Shown: one piece after another, positions 1 to 5,050 of the stretch
Layout: each line of letters starts with the position of its first letter
Numbering within the stretch: position 1 is the stretch's first letter
DNA from: an uncultured Eubacteriales bacterium
GTDB taxonomy: Bacteria; Bacillota; Clostridia; Christensenellales; UBA1242
DNA: 5,050 nucleotides
Reading direction: 5' to 3'
NCBI GenBank assembly: GCA_900557655.1
Contig: USTX01000059.1
Location: forward strand, 1 to 5,050
Notes under the pieces: generated by a model
Database searches by the model: none
What the model was told of the DNA's origin: nothing
Seen by the model: only the letters and a program-made list of their open reading frames with translations
Made by a program: the position numbers and the translations under genes

Positions 1-1873
1 TTTGAAAGCCGCCGCTTTCAAGCTGAAACACGGCCTTGGTGTTACCGCTTGCGATAAGTTTAAAAACCTCAGGGTCATCATAGTTCATTTTATCAAAATC
101 AATATGAACGCCGTGATTTTCTTCGATATATTTAATGGCCGTTGTTATATCGTTTAAGTTTCTAAGCCCCAAAAAGTCCATCTTCATGTGGCCAAGACGC
201 TCCATATCAACGCCAACAAACTGGGTGGTTATATCCTCGCCATTTCGGCTTAACGGGATAATGTCGCCAAGTTTAAATGGGCTAACAATAACGCCGCATG
301 CGTGGGTTGAGGTCTGCCTTGGCGCGTCTTCAACCTTGCTTGCAATGTCAACAAGCCGCTTTATCTGTGGGTCGCGATACATCTCAACAAGCTCAGGCAC
401 TGAATAATCAACGCCAAAATCTTTGTCGCCCTCTTTGGCGTGATAAAGCCCAAAAACCTTTTTAATTATCTGCGGCTTGGTTACAGTGTTTGGCATAAGT
501 TTAGTAATCTTGTCGCCCTCGCTGTAAGGCATACCAAGAACGCGGCATACGTCTTTTATTGCGTTTTTAGCGGCCATCGTACCAAACGTTATGATTTTTG
601 CAACGTGGTCTGGCCCATATTTTTGTTTAACGTATTCAATAACTTCTTCACGCCTATCGTCTGAAAAGTCAATATCAAAGTCTGGCGCAGAAACACGCTC
701 GTTATGCAAAAATCGCTCAAAAAGCAGGTCATATTTAAGCGGGTTAACGCTTGTTATGCCAATAGCGTACGCAACAACGCTTCCCGCGCCCGAACCACGC
801 CCTGGGCCAACTGGTATGCCCATCTCTCGCGCCGCATTAATATAATCGCGAACGGTAAGAAAATAGTTAACAAAGCCCTTGTTTATAATCAAGTCCTTTT
901 CTTTTTCGATACGCGCACGAATTTCAGGAGTAACTGTTCCATAGCGCTTGATTAATCCCGCTTCTAGCAGCTCGTTAAAATAGTCAAGATTATCCTTGCC
1001 ATCAGGCGCGTGATAGTCAGGGAAATTATAGTGGTTTTTATCAAGATACTCAAAAACAACGTCGCATTTATCAGCAATCTCGTTAGTGTTTAAAATCGCG
1101 TCTTCATCATCTGGCAGCGCTTTAAGCATCTCGTCATAGTTTTTAAGATAAAACTCGTCATTTTCAAACTTTAATCTATTTGGGTCGTCAAGTGTTTTAC
1201 CCATCTGCACGCACATCAAAACGTCTTGCGCCTCAGCGTCCTCACGATAAATGTAATGCACGTCATTGGTTGCGATTTTTTTGATGTTATATTTTTTCGC
1301 AAACTCCCTTAGATACGGGTTAACAAGCCTTTCAATATCAAGGCCGTGGTTTTGAAGTTCGATATAAAAGTCGTCGCCAAAAACCTCTTTAAACCACAAA
1401 ACTTGCTCCTCTGCACCCTTAATATCGCCCTCAGCAATAAGCCTTGAAACCGTGCCCGCAACGCACGCCGTTGTGCAGATTAGCCCCGCGCTGTGCTCTT
1501 TAAGCGTTGGATAGTCTATGCGCGCCTTGCCATAATAATACCCGTCAGTAAAGCCAATCGTGTTAAGTTTTGAAAGGTTATAAAACCCATCTTGGTTTTT
1601 AGCAATAAGAATAAGGTGGTCAGCGCGCTGTCTGCCTTGTTTTACGCGCAAATCTTCTGCAACATAAAACTCACAGCCAAGTATCGGCTTTATCCCCTGC
1701 GCGTGGCACTCGTCATAAAACGGAATGGTGCCATACATATTGCCATGGTCCGTCATCGCAACGGCCGTCATCCCCATCTCTTTACAGGTTTTAACAAGTT
1801 TGCCAATGCGCGCGAACCCGTCAAGCAGGCTATATTCTGTGTGAACATGTAAGTGAACAAAATTTTTATCCAT
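1..1873 (-). CDS. dnaE: DNA polymerase III alpha subunit, N-terminal part (3' end outside window)
   Basis: This encodes the catalytic alpha subunit of the replicative C-family DNA polymerase, which extends DNA from primers at the replication fork. The frame is open for 624 codons from the start to the left edge, so about the last 500 residues (fingers, OB fold, tail) are missing. An N-terminal PHP domain is visible: HLHVHTEYS at residues 7-15, TDHGNM at 41-46 and NDVHY at 203-207. The palm follows, with GPGRGSGAGS at 356-365, PDFDIDF at 397-403 carrying catalytic Asp400 and Asp402, and KMDFLGL at 564-570 carrying the third Asp566. THACGV at 523-528 matches the conserved THAAGV-type block. The PHP metal-ligand positions look retained, unlike in E. 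coli DnaE, so a metal-dependent 3'-5' exonuclease activity is possible (inference). It overlaps the end of whiA by 8 bp and is probably cotranscribed with it. Whether it belongs to the DnaE1 or DnaE3 class cannot be settled from this fragment. Confidence 0.97.
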   Translation of the reverse strand, partial: MDKNFVHLHVHTEYSLLDGFARIGKLVKTCKEMGMTAVAMTDHGNMYGTIPFYDECHAQGIKPILGCEFYVAEDLRVKQGRQRADHLILIAKNQDGFYNLSKLNTIGFTDGYYYGKARIDYPTLKEHSAGLICTTACVAGTVSRLIAEGDIKGAEEQVLWFKEVFGDDFYIELQNHGLDIERLVNPYLREFAKKYNIKKIATNDVHYIYREDAEAQDVLMCVQMGKTLDDPNRLKFENDEFYLKNYDEMLKALPDDEDAILNTNEIADKCDVVFEYLDKNHYNFPDYHAPDGKDNLDYFNELLEAGLIKRYGTVTPEIRARIEKEKDLIINKGFVNYFLTVRDYINAAREMGIPVGPGRGSGAGSVVAYAIGITSVNPLKYDLLFERFLHNERVSAPDFDIDFSDDRREEVIEYVKQKYGPDHVAKIITFGTMAAKNAIKDVCRVLGMPYSEGDKITKLMPNTVTKPQIIKKVFGLYHAKEGDKDFGVDYSVPELVEMYRDPQIKRLVDIASKVEDAPRQTSTHACGVIVSPFKLGDIIPLSRNGEDITTQFVGVDMERLGHMKMDFLGLRNLNDITTAIKYIEENHGVHIDFDKMNYDDPEVFKLIASGNTKAVFQLESGGFQ

Positions 1874-2819
1874 CATTTTCTCCTAAGTCTTTGGCAATTT
1901 GAATAAGTTTTTTAAGCCTTAAACTTACCGCCACCCGCGTCAAGTTTCCGCCCAAAATTTCGGACAGTTCCGCTAGGCTCGCCTCGGGGTTATTAATCCT
2001 TGCCCGCGCCACCTCATAAAGGTTGGCTGGGAGGTTATCTATCCCAAGCGTGCTGTCAATCTGCTCAATCGCCTGCATCTGCTTAACGCTTGCAGATACC
2101 GTTTTGTCAAGATTAGCGCTTGCACAATTGCTTTGGCGGTTAATGTTATTTCTAACCGCGCGTTCAACCTTTTTGTTTTCAAGGTTAAGCATGCTTGCAA
2201 CCGCACCAAGGTGGCCAAGCGCCAAACTTATCGCGTCGCTCCCCTTGATATAAACAACAAAACTTGTGCCGCGCTCAATCATCTTTGAAATTATGTCAAG
2301 TTCGCCTAGGTAAGCACAAATGTCCTCGGCGCGCTCAATATTCGTGCACACCCATTCCATATGATACCCCGATTTATTCCCTTCAGTAGGGACTGAAATT
2401 GACCCCGCTCCAACAAACGCCCCCGCCAAAAACGCCTTTTTACAATTATCGTCAACGATAAGGTGTCTGTCAAGCGTTGGACTTATTTCAAGCTCGCCAT
2501 TTTTGTCAAACCGCGTTATACCAAGTTGACGCAAAATGTCTGCCCCAATCTCACCAACCGTCAGTTCGTATTTCGTTTTCGCGCCGTCAAGCCCCGTAAT
2601 TTTAAGCGCCCTTTTGTCAATTTGAAAAGCGGTTTGAAGCTGAGTTTTAAACGCCTCTAAAAATTTAACATTTTCACTTGTTAACAAAAATGACAATTTT
2701 CTGTTAGCAACCACCAAACTCCCCGCTGACAAAATCTCACCCGCAAGCATGCAAAATAACGCGTCAGTGTCACGCGGTTTGCTTAAAATCTCCGTTTTAA
2801 CAGCATTTGAATATGACAT
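1866..2819 (-). CDS. whiA: WhiA family DNA-binding regulator (LAGLIDADG-like plus HTH)
   Basis: WhiA is a DNA-binding protein found across Gram-positive bacteria. It is a sporulation transcription factor in Streptomyces, and in Bacillus it affects cell division and chromosome segregation. The 317 residues match the usual family length. The N-terminus (MSYSNAVKTEIL) resembles the typical WhiA opening. A LAGLIDADG-like domain shows the block CKKAFLAGAFVGAGSIS at residues 126-142, and as in other WhiA proteins the catalytic acidic residues of homing endonucleases are not evident there. The signatures RNNINR at 223-228 and ANLDKT at 235-240 are strong family markers. A C-terminal helix-turn-helix covers roughly residues 280-306. 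Its recognition part, TRVAVSLRLKKL, departs from the common SKSGVNHRLRKL form. The start is supported by AAAAGG 6 nt upstream. It sits 17 bp after the PHP gene and overlaps dnaE by 8 bp, so translational coupling to dnaE is likely. Confidence 0.96.
   Translation of the reverse strand: MSYSNAVKTEILSKPRDTDALFCMLAGEILSAGSLVVANRKLSFLLTSENVKFLEAFKTQLQTAFQIDKRALKITGLDGAKTKYELTVGEIGADILRQLGITRFDKNGELEISPTLDRHLIVDDNCKKAFLAGAFVGAGSISVPTEGNKSGYHMEWVCTNIERAEDICAYLGELDIISKMIERGTSFVVYIKGSDAISLALGHLGAVASMLNLENKKVERAVRNNINRQSNCASANLDKTVSASVKQMQAIEQIDSTLGIDNLPANLYEVARARINNPEASLAELSEILGGNLTRVAVSLRLKKLIQIAKDLGENDG
1880..1886 (-). promoter_or_regulatory. Ribosome binding site deciding the dnaE start
   Basis: On the minus strand the motif TTAGGAG lies inside the last codons of whiA. 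Two adjacent ATG codons follow, ending the gap at 3 nt (ATG at 1876-1874) or 6 nt (ATG at 1873-1871). The PHP gene and whiA both use a 6-nt gap, so the second ATG is preferred. Choosing the first would add a single Met. Confidence 0.75.
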
Positions 2820-2825
2820 ACTTTA

Positions 2826-2831
2826 CCTTTT
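2826..2831 (-). promoter_or_regulatory. Ribosome binding site of whiA
   Basis: AAAAGG on the minus strand lies 6 nt before the ATG of whiA, in the 17-bp gap after the PHP stop codon. The gap has no room for a separate promoter, so whiA must be read from upstream or from a promoter inside the PHP gene. Confidence 0.7.
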
Positions 2832-2836
2832 GTTTG

Positions 2837-3583
2837 TTAATTTTCTGCCTTTTTTCTTAATTTTTTTGGAACGTAATCAGCGCCGAAATTGACTATCCTT
2901 TCGTGCGGAATGTTATATTTTTCAACTTGCGCCAAGGCATTGTCAACCTGTGCCACGCGGTCTTTTCGGTGCGCGTCGCTGCTTATTATAAACTTAACTG
3001 GTGTTTCGAGCATTTCTTGCATCTGCTTGTCAGAAAACCTAAAATGACGCGTATTGATTTCAATCAACGTGTCCGTTTTGGCGCACTCCTCCGCCACCCG
3101 CTTACAATCAACTTGAATATATTCACAAAGGTGCGTGATAAAGTCAACGTTATAGCGATTAACCAAGTTTATATAGGCCTGTGTTTGCCTTTCTATCTGC
3201 GCCTTGGTTTTAGGGAAAAGGCCAAACGGTTTAATGATGTTGTTAATCGTCCCGCGGTGATAGCCAACGATCAAGAGGTCAAGCGTTTCAATCTCTTTCT
3301 GCGTTAAATCAATCTTGCCATCGCGCCCGATAAGGTTGGCCTCAATACCAAGATACACGCGTTTTAACTGGCCTTTTTTGTTAATTTCGTCAATCTCAAC
3401 ACGCGCTTTATTAATGTTTTTGCGGCGTATGCCAAACGCAAGGTGTCTTGGGCCGTGGTCAGTTATCGCAAGAAAAGACAAACCCTTATCTTTTGCCGCC
3501 TCAACCATCTCTGCGATGGTGTTTTTTCCGTGATTAAATTTGCTGTAAATTGTATGGGTGTGATAATCTCCCGTTATTGTCAT
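2837..3583 (-). CDS. PHP-domain metal-dependent hydrolase, YcdX-like
   Basis: A 248-residue stand-alone PHP protein of the YcdX-like type, predicted to be a soluble cytoplasmic phosphoesterase with a trinuclear metal centre. Every expected ligand is visible: His8 and His10 in DYHTHTIYS, His18, Asp42-His43 in TDHG, Glu81 in GIEAN, His109 in GYH, His151 in THLCEY, and Asp203 and His205 in SSDAH. These line up in order with the nine ligands of E. coli YcdX, so the enzyme is probably active. There is no signal peptide or membrane segment, and the C-terminus is basic (KKLRKK). The start follows a very good AAAGGAG at 6 nt and places DYHTHT right after the N-terminus, as in the family. Its first 50 bp overlap the end of murB in another frame. 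Homologues sit beside murB in many Clostridia, but the substrate is unknown. A histidinol-phosphatase role would be a guess; no his genes are nearby. Confidence 0.9.
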   Translation of the reverse strand: MTITGDYHTHTIYSKFNHGKNTIAEMVEAAKDKGLSFLAITDHGPRHLAFGIRRKNINKARVEIDEINKKGQLKRVYLGIEANLIGRDGKIDLTQKEIETLDLLIVGYHRGTINNIIKPFGLFPKTKAQIERQTQAYINLVNRYNVDFITHLCEYIQVDCKRVAEECAKTDTLIEINTRHFRFSDKQMQEMLETPVKFIISSDAHRKDRVAQVDNALAQVEKYNIPHERIVNFGADYVPKKLRKKAEN

Positions 3584-4481
3584 CAGTTTCTCCTTTGATT
3601 AAAACCTCTAAGGTAAGTTTAAGGCCGAATTTAAGTTTGACCTCATCGCGAATGATTTCAATCAGTTTTAGTATGTCTGCGCAGGTCGCCCCGCCCGTGT
3701 TTACGATAAAATTTGCGTGAATTTCGCTTACTCGTGCGCCGCCAACGCTAAGGCCTTTAAGCCCCGCCTGGTCAATAAGAAACCCCGCTGGGAAGTTTTC
3801 AGTCCGCTTAAATATGCACCCAGAAGACGGTTCTTTGGGCTGAGTTTTATCTCGCCGCTCAAAAAATTCTTTCATTTGGCCGATAATTTCAGGCTTGCTT
3901 TTGCGTTCAAGATTAAATTCAACTTTAACAACAACATCGCCCGTATTAAGCTCCGCCGAGTGATACGAAAAGCCGCATTCGCTTGGTTTAAGTTTAACGA
4001 TTTCATTTTCTCTTAACACCCAAACGGCCGCGACTACGTCCGCTAAACTATGCCCAAACGCGCCCGCATTGCACGCCGTTGCTCCCCCAATTCGCGCGGG
4101 GATACCAACCGCCCATTCAAGCCCAGAAAGGTTGTTGTTTGTTGCGATTTGAAGCACACGTGAAAGTCGCTCGCCGGCCAAAATAGTAAGTTTAGTTCCG
4201 CTTACGCGCGCGTGGCCAACAAGGTTCTCGGTTGAAATAACCACTCCCCTAAACCCCGCATCTGAAAACAGCACATTACTGCCCCCGCCAAGCACAAAAT
4301 AGTTAAGGCCGTTTGCGCAAACAAAGTTTATTACGCGCCTAAGCTCGGCAACCGAATTCGGGCAAACAAGCCAATCAGCCGCGCCGCCAACCCCCATCGT
4401 GGTGTAGCGCGAAAGCGGTTCAGATAGTTTAACGCGCGCAGGACTTATAACCCTTGCCCAGTCTTTAATTGTAACACCCAT
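3534..4481 (-). CDS. murB: UDP-N-acetylenolpyruvoylglucosamine reductase MurB
   Basis: MurB is a cytoplasmic FAD enzyme that uses NADPH to reduce UDP-GlcNAc-enolpyruvate to UDP-MurNAc, the second committed step of peptidoglycan synthesis. The FAD-binding domain shows YTTMGVGGAADWLV at residues 26-39, LGGGSNVLFSD at 64-74 and GIPARIGGATACNAGAFG at 126-143. The substrate domain shows FSYHSAEL at 171-178, SSGCIFK at 219-225, AGLKG at 239-243 and the C-terminal LEVLIKGE at 291-298 with the expected catalytic Glu292. Two positions are odd: His174 stands where the YRxS motif normally has an active-site Arg, and Cys222 stands where E. coli has Ser229. After KGE, where the family normally ends, 17 more residues continue into the PHP gene. 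The 315-residue length is otherwise ordinary. The start has only GGGG at 6 nt as a ribosome binding site, but an in-frame stop codon lies just upstream. Identity is secure; activity depends on how the two substitutions are tolerated. Confidence 0.96.
   Translation of the reverse strand: MGVTIKDWARVISPARVKLSEPLSRYTTMGVGGAADWLVCPNSVAELRRVINFVCANGLNYFVLGGGSNVLFSDAGFRGVVISTENLVGHARVSGTKLTILAGERLSRVLQIATNNNLSGLEWAVGIPARIGGATACNAGAFGHSLADVVAAVWVLRENEIVKLKPSECGFSYHSAELNTGDVVVKVEFNLERKSKPEIIGQMKEFFERRDKTQPKEPSSGCIFKRTENFPAGFLIDQAGLKGLSVGGARVSEIHANFIVNTGGATCADILKLIEIIRDEVKLKFGLKLTLEVLIKGETDDNNGRLSHPYNLQQI
3590..3596 (-). promoter_or_regulatory. Ribosome binding site of the PHP gene, inside murB
   Basis: AAAGGAG on the minus strand lies 6 nt before the PHP ATG and is the best Shine-Dalgarno in the window. 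In the murB frame it encodes part of the IKGE block, where MurB proteins usually end. It fixes the PHP start and so makes the 50-bp overlap with murB hard to remove by choosing another start. Confidence 0.8.
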
Positions 4482-4613
4482 AGTTTACCCCATTTTTACG
4501 ATATTTTCAATCTTTTAAGCCTATCTTGAGAAAATTTTTTGTTTTTAGATACTTTGCCTAAACCGCCAAACCTTTTAGCGGCTTTTAAGTTTTTTACGCG
4601 TTTATTTTTTGTT
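4482..4613. other. AT-rich intergenic region between solute-binding protein gene and murB
   Basis: This 132-bp stretch is the only real gap in the window and the only plausible place for a murB-operon promoter. It is strongly AT-rich with A/T runs. I see no convincing pair of -35 and -10 boxes at a usable distance from murB. A hairpin can form between 4560-4566 and 4578-4584 (stem of 7 pairs with one G-U on the minus-strand RNA, loop of 11 nt), but no U-tract follows it on the minus strand, so it is not a classical terminator for the upstream gene. Two short sequence blocks recur at a 70-bp offset and are listed separately. Confidence 0.6.
4488..4491 (-). promoter_or_regulatory. Weak ribosome binding site of murB
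   Basis: The only purine-rich stretch before murB is GGGG on the minus strand, 6 nt before the ATG. It is a poorer anti-16S match than the AGGAG-type sites of the PHP gene and dnaE. An in-frame TAA overlaps the same stretch, so no longer murB product is possible from upstream. Confidence 0.5.
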
Positions 4614-4615
4614 TT
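4512..4615. repeat. Imperfect direct repeat with 70-bp period
   Basis: Two blocks recur at exactly the same offset. CTTTTAAG is at 4512-4519 and again at 4582-4589; ATTTTTTGTTTT is at 4534-4545 and again at 4604-4615. The sequence between the blocks in each unit (14 nt) is poorly conserved, and the second unit runs into the stop codon of the upstream gene. The region is AT-rich, which raises the chance of such matches, but the shared offset points to either an old tandem duplication or paired sites. Confidence 0.4.
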
Positions 4616-5050
4616 AACCAAAAAGTTTAAGCGGAACGATATTTTCAGCCTGCTTTTCAATTATTTTAAGCGTCCCGCTTTCGTACACGCTTAAAGTAGT
4701 TGGGCTAAGCAGCCCCAGCCCCGCCACCTTGTTTTGAACGGCCTCGCTTAAAACAAACTCAATAAATTTATTCGCCGCCGCGCGCTCTTTATCGGTGTTA
4801 GATTTATCCGCGCCCAAAAAGCAAACCATATCCGTAAAGTGCCCAAGCGCCTCGAAATACACATCCTCAACCGCGCCCGTTAAAACCTTGTTTTCAAGAC
4901 GTATTACGTCTCGCATAGTACCCGCCAAAATCGCAGCATCACCCGTTAAAAACTTGCAGTATGCGTCATAGGTTGAAAGTTTTTCACAATCAGGGAAGAT
5001 GCCTAACTCGTGCGCCTCATCAAACCCGTCAAGCGCTCTTAAATTCAAAA
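4614..5050 (-). CDS. ABC-transporter extracellular solute-binding protein, C-terminal part (5' end outside window)
   Basis: The visible 144 residues look like the C-terminal end of a family 1 extracellular solute-binding protein (sugar or glycerol-3-phosphate type), which captures a substrate outside the membrane and delivers it to an ABC permease. Support comes from two typical blocks: FLTGDAAILAGTMRDVIRLE, where such proteins have a small-residue FxxGKAAM-like turn, and the C-terminal stretch AAANKFIEFVLSEAVQNKV followed by GLGLLSPT, which matches the usual helix with FIxFLLSxEAQxKV and the short G-rich turn after it. The frame stays open to the right edge. The first possible start seen, a TTG at 5048-5046, is most likely an internal Leu codon, because about 250 further residues and a lipoprotein signal would be expected upstream. 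The substrate cannot be told from this part. No clear terminator separates it from murB, so some readthrough into murB is possible. Confidence 0.72.
   Translation of the reverse strand, partial: LNLRALDGFDEAHELGIFPDCEKLSTYDAYCKFLTGDAAILAGTMRDVIRLENKVLTGAVEDVYFEALGHFTDMVCFLGADKSNTDKERAAANKFIEFVLSEAVQNKVAGLGLLSPTTLSVYESGTLKIIEKQAENIVPLKLFG

Noticed and set aside
135..955. Several plus-strand open frames of 74 to 90 codons opposite dnaE
   Set aside because: They lie wholly antisense to the well-supported dnaE frame, overlap each other in different frames, and their translations show no recognisable domain. They are shadows of the coding strand.
2903..3307. A 134-codon plus-strand open frame opposite the PHP gene
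   Set aside because: It is antisense to conserved PHP metal-binding codons and its translation is rich in Arg, Phe and Asn with no recognisable motif. Its length is explained by the constraint on the real strand.
4482..4510. Possible murB promoter TTGAAA, 17 nt, TAAACT on the minus strand
   Set aside because: The -10 box would touch the murB ATG, so transcription would begin inside the coding sequence and miss the start codon and ribosome binding site.
4560..4584. Hairpin as a rho-independent terminator
   Set aside because: On the minus strand, where the genes are, no U-tract follows the stem. On the plus strand a T-rich run follows, but the stem is only 4 GC pairs before a mismatch and no plus-strand gene ends there.
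5046..5048. TTG as the start codon of the solute-binding protein gene
   Set aside because: The visible protein is only the C-terminal third of a family normally around 400 residues or more, has no signal peptide, and the frame is open to the window edge. TTG here is read as an internal Leu codon.
1..5050. tRNA, rRNA, CRISPR array, insertion sequence, prophage or toxin-antitoxin genes
   Set aside because: Nearly all of the window is occupied by conserved housekeeping genes with little intergenic space. No spaced repeats, transposase motifs or structured RNA genes were seen.

Overview
The window suggests a low-to-moderate GC Gram-positive bacterium of the Bacillota, most likely a member of the Clostridia. 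The reasons are the presence of whiA, its close linkage to murB, a stand-alone PHP-domain gene and dnaE, and AAAGGAG-type ribosome binding sites. No 16S rRNA or other lineage marker is present, so the assignment is an inference from gene content and order.

All five genes lie on the minus strand and are read from right to left. From the right edge they are: (1) the C-terminal 144 or so residues of an ABC-transporter extracellular solute-binding protein, whose start is outside the window; (2) a 132-bp AT-rich intergenic stretch with an imperfect 70-bp-period direct repeat and a weak hairpin; (3) murB, for the UDP-N-acetylenolpyruvoylglucosamine reductase of peptidoglycan precursor synthesis; (4) a YcdX-like PHP metal-dependent hydrolase; (5) whiA, a LAGLIDADG/HTH DNA-binding regulator; (6) the first 624 codons of dnaE, the DNA polymerase III alpha subunit, which continues past the left edge.

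murB, PHP, whiA and dnaE are packed like one operon: murB and PHP overlap by 50 bp, PHP and whiA are 17 bp apart, and whiA and dnaE overlap by 8 bp. PHP, whiA and dnaE each have a purine-rich Shine-Dalgarno 6 nt before the start; murB has only a weak GGGG at that spacing. The cluster joins cell-wall synthesis, a division or nucleoid-linked regulator and replication. The related clostridial cluster normally has rapZ (yvcJ) and yvcK (glmR) between the PHP gene and whiA. Both are absent here, since the gap is only 17 bp.

This is mostly an ordinary housekeeping region, and I found no new defence, mobile or RNA system. The points worth a second look are the missing rapZ/yvcK pair, the long murB/PHP overlap with a MurB tail beyond the usual end, a His in place of the usual active-site Arg of MurB, a diverged WhiA helix-turn-helix, and the repeat before murB.
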